Source: DATGFK01 sp040007395
GTDB taxonomy: Bacteria > Chloroflexota > Anaerolineae > Aggregatilineales > UBA2796
Assembly: GCA_040007395.1 (NCBI GenBank)
Contig: JBDTVG010000011.1
Location: 1 to 64,000 of the forward strand
Direction of reading: 5' to 3'
DNA length: 64,000 bases
Under the pieces are notes generated by a model. The model saw nothing but the letters and a program-made list of their open reading frames with translations. It had not been told where the DNA came from and made no database searches. This document shows positions 51,349-59,245 of the stretch, piece after piece. Every line of letters begins with the position of its first letter. The stretch's first letter is position 1. Position numbers and translations under genes: made by a program.

Positions 51349-51921
51349 ATGTCCGACACAATTGCTAACGAAATTAACGAAATAGACGTAACCCCCAGAC
51401 CACCCCGTCGGATCAGTTCAGTAGTCATGGTTACGATTATGGGTCTAACCTTGCTGCTGATCTTCTTGTTTGGCATGAAACTCCTCAAGGATAGTCAGGC
51501 TCAGATCGAAGGCGGGGTCGCGCCGAGCTTCACTATCAGGACTTATGACAACGGGATTTTTTCGCTGGACAAGTATCGTGGTAAGGTGGTGGTCATCAAC
51601 TTTTGGGCAAGCTGGTGCGGCCCGTGTCGCTCCGAAGCGCCCGACATGAACGCCATTTGGAGCGAATATAAAGATCGCGGCGTGGTATTTATTGGGGTGG
51701 GGCATCTTGACAATGAAGGCGATGCCCGCAATTTTATCAAGGAATTTGGTATTGATTATCTGACAGGCCCCGATAACGGTACGGATGTGAGCAGCAGTTA
51801 TCGGATAAAGGGTGTGCCAGAAACTTATGTGGTAGATAAGTTGGGCAATCTGGCGCTCACGATTCCCGGCCCCACTACCGCACGAGATTTACGTCCGATC
51901 CTCGATAAGTTGTTGAGCTAA
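51349..51921 (+). CDS. CcmG/ResA-like membrane-anchored thioredoxin
   Basis: The protein has 190 residues. One membrane anchor (VVMVTIMGLTLLLIFLFGMKLL) is followed by a thioredoxin fold with APSFTIRTYDNG...YRGKVVVINFWASWCGPCRSEAPDMNAIWSEYKDRGVVFIGV. The redox motif is WCGPC, and the cis-Pro loop is KGVPETYVVD. It would keep apocytochrome cysteines reduced next to CcmH. It starts two bases after the ccmH stop. Confidence 0.9.
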   Translation: MSDTIANEINEIDVTPRPPRRISSVVMVTIMGLTLLLIFLFGMKLLKDSQAQIEGGVAPSFTIRTYDNGIFSLDKYRGKVVVINFWASWCGPCRSEAPDMNAIWSEYKDRGVVFIGVGHLDNEGDARNFIKEFGIDYLTGPDNGTDVSSSYRIKGVPETYVVDKLGNLALTIPGPTTARDLRPILDKLLS

Positions 51922-51924
51922 CCC

Positions 51925-52560
51925 ATGCGCCCATTACGGTTTTTGCTGCCTGTTATGGTCTTGGTAGTGAGCGGCTGCACGTTCTCGCAAGCCATCCAAT
52001 CGTTTCGATCTGCGGCGCAGACCACGCCCCCGGCTACCGTTGTCGCGGAAGCGGTTACGCCGACTGAAACCCCTTTGCCGGAAGCGACACTAGCGGCAAC
52101 TGCCGCCGCCACACTCGATCCCGACGCACCAGACATTACCGAACAGCTTGAAGACATCCCCAACTTTTTCATCACGACCTTCGATGGCGTGCGGTTTACG
52201 TTGGGCGAACAGCGCGGCAAAATCGTCGTGCTTAACTTTTGGGCGAGTTGGTGTGTCCCGTGCCGTGTCGAAATGCCCGCCTTTACCAAAATCTGGGAAC
52301 AGTACAAAGATCGCGGCGTAGTGTTTGTGGGCGTGGCCTTCAATGATATTCCTGACTATTCGCGGGCATTTGCCATCAAGTACAATGTCAAGTATCCGAT
52401 TGGCTCGGATGCGAACGGAGCCATCGGCAATGCCTACCAAGTGGTCGGGCTGCCGACGACGCTGCTGATAACCCGTGACGGCAAGAGCCAATTTCGGTTT
52501 GTTGGGACCACCAGTGCGGCGGATCTGCGGAAATATCTTGATAAGATGTTGGCACAATAA
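51925..52560 (+). CDS. TlpA-like thioredoxin lipoprotein (first copy)
   Basis: The protein has 211 residues. The lipobox VVSGC gives a lipid-anchored Cys near residue 18, followed by a Thr/Pro/Ala-rich linker (about 25-70). The thioredoxin domain has FITTFDGVRFTLGEQRGKIVVLNFWASWCVPCRVEMPAFTKIW with WCVPC, and GLPTTLLITRDGK for the cis-Pro loop. It is 3 bases after the previous gene and is related to 52955-53695 by duplication (shared GCTFSQA start). Confidence 0.9.
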   Translation: MRPLRFLLPVMVLVVSGCTFSQAIQSFRSAAQTTPPATVVAEAVTPTETPLPEATLAATAAATLDPDAPDITEQLEDIPNFFITTFDGVRFTLGEQRGKIVVLNFWASWCVPCRVEMPAFTKIWEQYKDRGVVFVGVAFNDIPDYSRAFAIKYNVKYPIGSDANGAIGNAYQVVGLPTTLLITRDGKSQFRFVGTTSAADLRKYLDKMLAQ

Positions 52561-52586
52561 TTGGCAAGCGAATTCATGGTAAATAT

Positions 52587-52922
52587 ATGAGCACTGGCGG
52601 CCTTTTCCTGCTGGCGGCTTTTTTTATCGGCGTGATCGCGTTTATCCTGTGGCCTGTGTTGGTTGCGCCGCGTACTGTACCCAGCGAATCTGTGCAAAAT
52701 GAAGCGTTCTCGCACATCAAGCAGCTACAGGCAGAACGCGAGGCACTCCTGATCGGGATACGCGATCTCGATTTTGACTTTCAGACAGGCAAGTTCACCG
52801 AGGAAGATTACCGCAGCCAGCGCGAAACGCTCGTTGAACGCGGTGTCGCCGTCCTTAAGCAGATCGACGCGGAGCGCTCACAAGCTATCGAGTCGGCGGT
52901 GTGGGCGCAGCGCAAATCGTAA
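52587..52922 (+). CDS. CcmI-like N-terminal domain protein
   Basis: The protein has 111 residues. One membrane segment (GGLFLLAAFFIGVIAFILWPVLV) precedes a helical part (AEREALLIGIRDLDFDFQTGKFTEEDYRSQRETLVERGVAVLKQIDAE) that matches the first part of CcmI-type cytochrome c biogenesis proteins (the L..GL.E.LDFD...GK.. pattern). The TPR part is absent. Context with ccmF and ccmH supports the call. It lies between two TlpA-like genes. Confidence 0.75.
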   Translation: MSTGGLFLLAAFFIGVIAFILWPVLVAPRTVPSESVQNEAFSHIKQLQAEREALLIGIRDLDFDFQTGKFTEEDYRSQRETLVERGVAVLKQIDAERSQAIESAVWAQRKS

Positions 52923-52954
52923 CCACCGTAAACGCAAATCTGGATACCTAAATT

Positions 52955-53695
52955 TTGGGGAGTTACCAATTGCGCCACTTCAAGCTTATTCTGCCCGTTT
53001 TACTGCTCATGACAGTCGGTTGTACATTTTCGCAAGCCTTGCAAGCCTTCCAGCCTGCTGTGAAAGTTGCCGCCCAAGTCACCGATCAACCGTCGCCCAC
53101 AATGACGACCACTGCCACTCCAAGCGCTGTACCGACTGCTGCGGGGACAACGCTTAGTAAGTCACAGGCGTTACAATTGACGCTGCAAGCCGGACTTGAT
53201 CCCGCCATGACCGTTGAACCGGGGATCGATCCGTCGATTACGCTGCGGTCAGGGATCGGTCCCGCGCTGCCCTCGCAGCCAGACGATACGCCGAATTTCT
53301 ACATTACCACCTTTGACGGCAAAACGTTTACGTTGGGCGACTATCGCGGCAAGATTGTTGTGGTGAACTTCTGGGCAAGTTGGTGTGGCCCATGCCGTGC
53401 TGAAACGCCAGCCCTCGTCAAACTGTGGGATGTCTACAAAGATCGCGATGTGGTGTTCGTGGGCGTAGCCACCGATGACCTGCCCGAAGCTGTCGCCGCC
53501 TTTGCCAAAAGCTACCATGTCAACTATCTAGCTGGCCCAGATCTCAATAGCGACATTGGTGTAGCCTACTTTGTTATGGCGCTGCCCACCACCTTGATTA
53601 TCGGGAAAGACGGCACGACGCTAACCAGACTACCGGGGGCGACCAACGAGAAACAGATGCGCCAACTGCTCGACAAGCTGTTACCGAAGCAATAA
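52955..53695 (+). CDS. TlpA-like thioredoxin lipoprotein (second copy)
   Basis: The protein has 246 residues with a TTG start. The lipobox MTVGC precedes a Thr-rich linker and an extra stretch (LTLQAGLDPAMTVEPGIDPSITLRSGIGPAL). The thioredoxin domain again has FYITTFDGKTFTLGDYRGKIVVVNFWASWCGPCRAETPAL and LPTTLIIGKDG. It shares the GCTFSQALQ start with the first copy, so the pair arose by duplication. Role: apocytochrome or copper-site thiol reduction outside the membrane. Confidence 0.9.
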   Translation: MGSYQLRHFKLILPVLLLMTVGCTFSQALQAFQPAVKVAAQVTDQPSPTMTTTATPSAVPTAAGTTLSKSQALQLTLQAGLDPAMTVEPGIDPSITLRSGIGPALPSQPDDTPNFYITTFDGKTFTLGDYRGKIVVVNFWASWCGPCRAETPALVKLWDVYKDRDVVFVGVATDDLPEAVAAFAKSYHVNYLAGPDLNSDIGVAYFVMALPTTLIIGKDGTTLTRLPGATNEKQMRQLLDKLLPKQ

Positions 53696-53735
53696 CTCAT
53701 ATTACGCAATCTTCACCCTATGTGAGAGGTGGGCT

Positions 53736-54023
53736 ATGATCGCACATCCAGTCCGTGCAATTTATGAACGCGGTCATCTACGGTTACTCGATCCGGTTGA
53801 TTTGACCGAGGGACAAGAGATCCAACTGCTGATCGTTTCTGAGCGAGAACGCGCTCGTGCAGTGCTTGCTGATATTCTACTCGCTGATGACTCCGGTCTT
53901 GAAGTAGAGGAGACGATGGACGAAGCTGCACTATTCGCAGAAATTGACGCGAATACAACGACTATGCAGGGTAAGCCCACTATCTCCGATGCGATTATCG
54001 AAGAACGCCGGGAAGGGCCGTGA
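53736..54023 (+). CDS. DUF104-type antitoxin
   Basis: The protein has 95 residues. VRAIYERGHLRLLDPVDLTEGQEIQLLIV is the typical DUF104 start. The C-terminal part is acidic and helical (DDSGLEVEETMDEAALFAEIDAN), probably wrapping the toxin. Its stop overlaps the start of the PIN-domain gene (GTGA), as in many toxin-antitoxin operons. The pair lies inside a cytochrome c biogenesis region, which suggests later insertion. Confidence 0.85.
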   Translation: MIAHPVRAIYERGHLRLLDPVDLTEGQEIQLLIVSERERARAVLADILLADDSGLEVEETMDEAALFAEIDANTTTMQGKPTISDAIIEERREGP

Positions 54024-54484
54024 CTCATTACTTCCTTGATAGCAGCGCCTTGATTAAGCGTTATATTGCCGAACAGGGCACAGTGTGGATACGTGCAATC
54101 TCGCTACCAAGTGCGGGAAATACAATCATCGTGGCTCCCGTTACTCAGGTTGAGGTGTTTTCTGGAGTTTCCCGCCGTAAGCGGGAAGGGGTCGTTGCTG
54201 ATCGCACTGCACAGGCAATCCGACTGCTGTTAAATCGCCATATCAAACATGAGTATATGGTTATCAAGCTGACCCCACCGCTTATCCAAATTGCCCAAAA
54301 TTTATTGGATAAGCATCCGTTGCGTGCTTATGATGCGATACAACTTGCTTCAGCCCTTGTGGCTAACAATCGACTTATCACGACAGCATTTATGCCGTTG
54401 GCGTTTGTTTCGGCAGATACACGATTGCTCAATGCTGCAACCGCTGAGGGGTTAACGTTTGATGATCCGAATGCACATCCTTAA
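54020..54484 (+). CDS. PIN-domain (VapC-like) toxin
   Basis: The protein has 154 residues. PIN-domain acidic residues are seen in YFLDSSALIKRY (Asp near 7), TQVEVFSG (Glu near 46), LRAYDAIQLASALV (Asp near 106) and FVSADTRLLNAA (Asp near 136). This is the nuclease core that cuts RNA when freed from its antitoxin. The GTG start overlaps the antitoxin stop by 4 bases. Confidence 0.88.
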   Translation: MTHYFLDSSALIKRYIAEQGTVWIRAISLPSAGNTIIVAPVTQVEVFSGVSRRKREGVVADRTAQAIRLLLNRHIKHEYMVIKLTPPLIQIAQNLLDKHPLRAYDAIQLASALVANNRLITTAFMPLAFVSADTRLLNAATAEGLTFDDPNAHP

Positions 54485-54589
54485 ACACTGAAGGCAACTC
54501 ATCGTAAAACAAGTTGTGTGTCAGATGAGTTAACCACAAAAAGCCTATGTCTTGCGGCTCCCGATTTACCTTTAGGACAACTTGATTTC

Positions 54590-56497
54590 ATGACATTTCC
54601 ACGAAAAAGCCTTGAATTACTCATCGTGTCAATTTTGCTTGTCAGTGTAGCGGCGTGCGGCGGACTGGCAGGCGAACCGCGCATCGTTAGTACCGAAGCG
54701 CTGCCCACCGTTACGCCAACTGCCCCGCCCGATCTAGGTCGCCCATTAGCGCGAGTGAGTCTGGCACGCGGCGCGGAGATCTTTGGCGGGGCGCAAGGCT
54801 GCGCTAACTGTCATGGGATCGGCGGCCTGGGCGATGGCCCGGTTGCCGCCAATTTCACCTGCACGATTCCGCCTGTTGCCAAGCCGGACATCGCCCGCAG
54901 CCAAACCATTAATGCGTGGTTCGCCATCACGACCAGCGGCAACAAAGGCGCGACAACCTGCCTGATGCCGCCTTGGAACAGTCGGCTGGACGAACAGCAG
55001 CGTTGGGACGTGACCAGCTATCTATACAGCTTGCACTATACGGCTGATCTCTTGGCGCAGGGTCAGAAGATTTGGCAGGATAAGTGTATGGCCTGTCACG
55101 GCGAACGCGGTGCTGGCGATGGCCCCCAAGCCAAGGGATCGGCGCGACCTGTGCCAAACTTCTCCAACCCGGCCTATTTCATCACTCTGAGCGATACCGA
55201 TCTGTGGAAAACCGTAACCAATGGCCTCGGCCCGGTCATGCCCTCCTTCAAGGATCAACTGACGGATGATGAGCGCTGGTCAGTGGTGGCGTATGCCCGT
55301 TCCTTGAACTGGGACGGCGTGTCCGCAATTGGCAATGGTTCAGCGGAATCGAACGCCTCGGCAGCCTCGACTGCTGCCGCTACTTCCGCCGCGACTCAGG
55401 CAGCAGCGACTATTCCCGATAGCCCGACGATTGCGGTTAGCGGCAAGATCACCAATGGTACGCCCGACGCACCCGCCATTGCAGCGGGGCAAACGCTCAC
55501 CCTGCGCGTGATCGATCTTGCCAGCGGTGCGCCCAAAGATGTCCAGACGCTAACGACGAAAACCACCAACGACGGCGTATTCTCATTTGGCGATGTGCCG
55601 CGCCAACTCAATATGATCTATGTCGCTACGACTGACTACGGCGGGTTGGCGCAGATCAGTACCCCGATCCGGCTGATTACGGGTGCTGGCGCAACCCTCG
55701 ATCTATCGTTCCGCGTCTACGAAGTGACGACTGACCCTGGCGTGATTCAGGTCGAAAACATGCACCTCTTTGCAGCACCGTTCAGTGCGAACTCGCTTCT
55801 GCTGCGGCAAGGCATGAGCTTTCACAATACCAGCAATCGGCTGTTCTTCGATGCAGGCCACTCTATCGCCGTGACAGTGCCTGCTGGAGCGCAGCAAGTA
55901 ACGCTTGATCCGACTGTCGCCAACCAGTTCATCATCGACAATGGCGCTGTCATTCGTGGCCTACAGCCGATCTATCCCGGTGCAGAGAATGCGGCGGCGT
56001 TGCAGTTTAGTTACTTGCTGCCCTACGACAACAACGCTCAATTAACCGCCCCGACCCTATACCCGATCACATCGTTAGATGTCCACATGCCGCAAGTCAG
56101 CGGCCTGACGCTTGCCGATGCGCCATTTGTCCCCGGCGATGCGCTGACCCTGCAAGACGGCATCTATAACACGTTCACCCTGCAAGGCGCGATTCCCGCC
56201 GGGGGAACGCTGCACTTCTCGCTGAAAAGCCCACAGGAACAATCGACGGATCGGCGCAATGTACTGGCAATCGTGCTGTTCGCGGCGGGAATATTGTTAA
56301 CGCTGACGGGTGTCGCGGCATGGCGACTCAACCGCCAGAACGCGCCAACACCCGCGATCAGTCCGTCGGATAAGATTGTGCAGGCTATCGCTGACTTGGA
56401 TACACGCTTCGAGAAAGGCCAGATCGAGCGTGAAGCCTACGAAATTGAACGGGCGCGACTCAAGGCCGAAGCCGCCGCACTGCTGGAAATTCAGTGA
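54590..56497 (+). CDS. Diheme c-type cytochrome lipoprotein
   Basis: The protein has about 635 residues from ATG 54590. Lipobox Cys23 (VSVAAC) follows the signal. Two heme-c sites are seen, CANCH (71-75) and CMACH (166-170), in two related cytochrome domains with Met ligand candidates MPPW and MPSF. Then come an Ala/Ser linker, a beta-rich domain (about 285-560), a membrane helix (LAIVLFAAGILLTLTGVAAW) and a C-terminal charged helix (QAIADLDTRFEKGQIEREAYEIERARLKAE) that resembles the CcmI-like part. It is the probable client of the upstream Ccm genes and carries electrons outside the membrane. Confidence 0.88.
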   Translation: MTFPRKSLELLIVSILLVSVAACGGLAGEPRIVSTEALPTVTPTAPPDLGRPLARVSLARGAEIFGGAQGCANCHGIGGLGDGPVAANFTCTIPPVAKPDIARSQTINAWFAITTSGNKGATTCLMPPWNSRLDEQQRWDVTSYLYSLHYTADLLAQGQKIWQDKCMACHGERGAGDGPQAKGSARPVPNFSNPAYFITLSDTDLWKTVTNGLGPVMPSFKDQLTDDERWSVVAYARSLNWDGVSAIGNGSAESNASAASTAAATSAATQAAATIPDSPTIAVSGKITNGTPDAPAIAAGQTLTLRVIDLASGAPKDVQTLTTKTTNDGVFSFGDVPRQLNMIYVATTDYGGLAQISTPIRLITGAGATLDLSFRVYEVTTDPGVIQVENMHLFAAPFSANSLLLRQGMSFHNTSNRLFFDAGHSIAVTVPAGAQQVTLDPTVANQFIIDNGAVIRGLQPIYPGAENAAALQFSYLLPYDNNAQLTAPTLYPITSLDVHMPQVSGLTLADAPFVPGDALTLQDGIYNTFTLQGAIPAGGTLHFSLKSPQEQSTDRRNVLAIVLFAAGILLTLTGVAAWRLNRQNAPTPAISPSDKIVQAIADLDTRFEKGQIEREAYEIERARLKAEAAALLEIQ

Positions 56498-56538
56498 TCG
56501 CAGGATGCGACTTTTGGAATTATTGGTGAGCGCCAACC

Positions 56539-56871
56539 TTAGCGCCGCTTTTTTGAGTGATACAGCGCCACAAGCAGATTGCGCTGGCGGATGGCTTCGT
56601 CGCGCTGAACGTGCAGTTTTACGGCGGCAGCGTGCAGCACTTCCACCGATCCCATCAGGCAAGACACCTCGGTAGCGATAGCGTCTACCTGCGAGTCAAT
56701 GTCTTTCAGGGCAGCAGTCATGGTGAATGGGCCATCTTCCTGACGCTCGATAAACCCAAGCGCCTCGTCAACTGCCGTATGAGTCTCCTCAATGGACTGC
56801 TTGATATGCGCGTATAATTCCGATTCTGATCCCGACTCCGACGTAGATTGCAGATTATTCGCGTCATTCAT
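56539..56871 (-). CDS. Hypothetical acidic helical protein
   Basis: The protein has 110 residues. It is helical throughout, with an acidic first part (SESGSESELYAHIKQSIEETHTAVDEAL) and a basic end (QRNLLVALYHSKKRR). Its ATG overlaps the stop of the upstream gene (ATGA), so both are coupled. No family is recognised. It is transcribed toward the cytochrome gene on the other strand. Confidence 0.6.
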   Translation of the reverse strand: MNDANNLQSTSESGSESELYAHIKQSIEETHTAVDEALGFIERQEDGPFTMTAALKDIDSQVDAIATEVSCLMGSVEVLHAAAVKLHVQRDEAIRQRNLLVALYHSKKRR

Positions 56872-57176
56872 GATTTTCGCTCAAACCAAGTACGGTTGAA
56901 ATTCCGCCGCATTTCAGCAACCATATCAGCGATCTCAGCATCCATCTCTTCGATACTGCGGAGTGGCCCTAACTGCTGTAGAATTTCTTCAAAGGTCGGT
57001 TCTTGCTCAATGATCACTTCGACTGGCTTGGCTTCGACTGGGGCAGCTAACAATCCAGCGATACGCGGTGCAGGCAAACATTTGAGGACAGGCGGCGCAG
57101 CCAGCAAGGGAAAGGGCGGGAAAAAGGAATAGAGGAACGTTGGACACTGCGGTACAATGTACATAGGGATAGTCAC
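56868..57176 (-). CDS. Hypothetical protein with Pro-rich N-terminus
   Basis: The protein has 102 residues. The N-terminal part is hydrophobic and Pro-rich (FLYSFFPPFPLLAAPPVLKCLPAPRIAGLLAAP). The C-terminal part is acidic and helical (EPTFEEILQQLGPLRSIEEMDAEIADMVAEMRRNFNRTW). It is the first gene of a two-gene operon with a strong promoter and an operator upstream. Function unknown. Confidence 0.6.
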   Translation of the reverse strand: MTIPMYIVPQCPTFLYSFFPPFPLLAAPPVLKCLPAPRIAGLLAAPVEAKPVEVIIEQEPTFEEILQQLGPLRSIEEMDAEIADMVAEMRRNFNRTWFERKS

Positions 57177-57233
57177 TTTCTATCCTAGCGGCGGATCAGC
57201 CTGTGGTAAGGCCCCGCCGCGCTAATAAAATTG

Positions 57234-57292
57234 AATATGAAAACAATTTTCATATTTGATGTAACTATAAATCAGAAATTTTGGCGTGTCAA
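57234..57292 (-). promoter_or_regulatory. Strong promoter with palindromic operator (minus strand)
   Basis: On the minus strand TTGACA (57287-57292) and TATAGT (57264-57269) are 17 bases apart. Downstream lies a long palindrome with arms AATATGAAAA/TTTTCATATT (57234-57256). This is a near-consensus promoter under likely repressor control; the XRE-type gene at 57455 is a candidate. Confidence 0.85.
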
Positions 57293-57332
57293 GCAACTTG
57301 TAAAACCTATCGGTATAACCGAATTAGGGTGG

Positions 57333-57405
57333 CACAGCGGGACGGCACATAGGCCGTCCCCTACAATGGTATTTTGTAGGGGCGACCCTGTGTGGTCGCC
57401 CGCGA
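57333..57405. repeat. GTAGGGG variant palindromic repeats
   Basis: A GGGACGGCACATAGGCCGTCCC unit faces GTAGGGGCGACCCTGTGTGG, between the divergent promoter and the XRE gene. Confidence 0.85.
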
Positions 57406-57454
57406 TTCTCATCCCTAATTCGGATTGCATTCGTGATGAATAATCGGTGAAATC

Positions 57455-57790
57455 GTGAAAAGTGCCTTGCGAACAGATCGTCTCAAAACGTTAAGAGAAC
57501 AGCGGGGCTGGACGCAGCGCGAATTAGCCCAACGTGCGGGCATTGGCGATTCTCAAATCAACAAATATGAAGCAGGGTCGCACGATCCTTCAGCGACTTC
57601 TATAAAATCTATCGCTGAACAACTGGGCGTAAGTACCGACTATCTGCTCGGATTAACTGATCACCCGCGAGGCAGTTATGGCGATGCACTTACGCCCGAA
57701 GAACGTCAGTGGGTCGGTGCGTATGCTTCTGGCGATAACACGACTCTGCTGGAGATGATCGTGCGGCGTATCCGCCAAAATGAGAAATAA
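57455..57790 (+). CDS. XRE-family transcription regulator
   Basis: The protein has 111 residues with a GTG start. The Cro/C1-type HTH is LKTLREQRGWTQRELAQRAGIGDSQINKYEAGSHDPSATSIKSIAEQLGVSTDYLLGLTD. The C-terminal half (LTPEERQWVGAYASGDNTTLLEMIVRRIRQNE) may serve dimerisation. It lies divergently from the two-gene unknown operon and may repress it through the palindrome at 57234-57256. Confidence 0.9.
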   Translation: MKSALRTDRLKTLREQRGWTQRELAQRAGIGDSQINKYEAGSHDPSATSIKSIAEQLGVSTDYLLGLTDHPRGSYGDALTPEERQWVGAYASGDNTTLLEMIVRRIRQNEK

Positions 57791-57807
57791 GTACGGCCTT
57801 GTTGAAT

Positions 57808-57890
57808 CCAAAAATGCAGGCCCGACCCCTACACAATACAATCTGGCTGTAGGGGTCGTCGCCTGCGCGGCCCTGTATATTTTGGAAAGA
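57808..57890. repeat. GTAGGGG variant palindromic repeats
   Basis: A partial CAGGCCCGACCCCTAC unit faces GTAGGGGTCGTCGCCTGCGC between two convergent genes. Confidence 0.85.
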
Positions 57891-57896
57891 CCTACC

Positions 57897-58907
57897 CTAC
57901 GCGGGGTCAGCGTCGGGAATACCGGGGCGCGTGGCAATATAGTTGACCAGTAACAATTTGCCTACCGGACCGTTCTCATCCATAAAAATCGAGCAGGCAT
58001 CTCGATACATTTTTATGACTGAGTCTTCAGGAATGCCATGGGTTTGGCTGATAAAGGTTCGCGCATTGTACAGCGCACCAGCAAACAATGAAAACGCGAT
58101 ACGGGCATCCGAGGTGGTTCTGCCCAACGGATACAATTCTTGTTCAAGGTGAACTGGGTCGAAGTTGGCATCTTTGAGGGCTGGCTCGATTTCTTTGGCA
58201 ATGTCAGGATGACCGCCGCGCTTCCCAATGGTTCCATACAGTAACTTGATCGGTTCCATATAGGCTGGATGGGGAATACCGACTGTCCAATCCGGTTCCT
58301 TCGACCAAAACTTCCCGCCGGGAGCCAGCACATCGTGAATCAGTTGCAGGACTTTCTGCGTATTGGGCACATGCACCAAGATAGCCGAGCCATAGACAAT
58401 ATCAAAGGGGCCGGGTGGCAAGCCCTCTTGAATATCGCCCACCATAAATTTTAGGTTGGGCAAGTCTTTGGCGGCCTTTTTCTGTGCTTCCTCGATCACT
58501 TTGGGATTCTTATCGATGCCAATGACTTCCGCTTGCGGGTAGAGTTGGGCAAAGATGCGCGTTAGCTGGCCTTCGCCGCAGCCAATATCGAGAATACGTT
58601 TCGCCTCATGACCCACAAATCGGTAGGCATTCGCCTTAATATAATTGGTAAATAGGCGGGTTTGAGCCACCAGACGCACTCGATCTGCGTCAGCGTTGAG
58701 CGTATAGGGGTCTTCCGCCAGAGCATGTAAGGCTTGTTCTTCGGGGGTCGCGGGTATTTCGGGGATGGCAACTGGGGTATTGACCTCTGAAGTGGCAGCA
58801 GGGGTAGCTTGTTCTTGTTTTGGGGTTGGATCAGAATTTGGTTGAGATACGTTTTTCTCTTGATTCACAGATAAATCCCCCGCGCTAAATGAATAGTATT
58901 TATCCAT
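57897..58907 (-). CDS. SAM-dependent methyltransferase with long N-terminal extension
   Basis: The protein has 336 residues. The first 75 are low-complexity (Pro/Thr/Glu-rich). The class I core starts at RILDIGCGEGQLTRIFAQLYPQAEVIGIDKN (motif I, GCGEG, with the acidic residue ending beta2), then LKFMVGDIQEGLP and FDIVYGSAILVHVPNTQKVLQLIHDVLAPGGKFW. This fits small-molecule methyltransferases; the substrate is unknown. The stop codon is in GCGTAGGG, next to a repeat. Confidence 0.88.
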   Translation of the reverse strand: MDKYYSFSAGDLSVNQEKNVSQPNSDPTPKQEQATPAATSEVNTPVAIPEIPATPEEQALHALAEDPYTLNADADRVRLVAQTRLFTNYIKANAYRFVGHEAKRILDIGCGEGQLTRIFAQLYPQAEVIGIDKNPKVIEEAQKKAAKDLPNLKFMVGDIQEGLPPGPFDIVYGSAILVHVPNTQKVLQLIHDVLAPGGKFWSKEPDWTVGIPHPAYMEPIKLLYGTIGKRGGHPDIAKEIEPALKDANFDPVHLEQELYPLGRTTSDARIAFSLFAGALYNARTFISQTHGIPEDSVIKMYRDACSIFMDENGPVGKLLLVNYIATRPGIPDADPA

Positions 58908-59245
58908 TATAAAGATTTCATCGAATCATTGTCAATCGCATAGTAAGCTAAATTCAAGGCAAACATTTCAAAATGTAAAGCATCAAAAACTTGTACTTTA
59001 TTAACTTACCTTACGCAGAAGGTATTTTTATGCAAAGCAGCCCTCACCTCGCGTATTATTGGTATATAGTGTGCCTACACCTTCCCATTGTCCCCAAAGC
59101 GTACCCATTCCGACGATTTCCCACCGTTAACAGCCCTCTCATTGATTATTCACTGTTTTTTTACATACACTCATTAGAATTTTAATTACACTATGAATGA
59201 CACTGCCTTTCCCCCTGTGCTGTGTGAGCCTCAAAAGGAGATCCT
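58908..59245. other. AT-rich intergenic region between divergent genes
   Basis: A short plus frame of 64 codons exists at 58991-59185 but has no ribosome site or protein-like composition. The stretch probably holds the divergent promoters of the methyltransferase and solute-binding genes; no single consensus promoter stands out. Confidence 0.5.

Noticed and set aside
58991..59185. 64-codon plus frame
   Set aside because: No ribosome site and aromatic-rich composition typical of AT-rich non-coding sequence.
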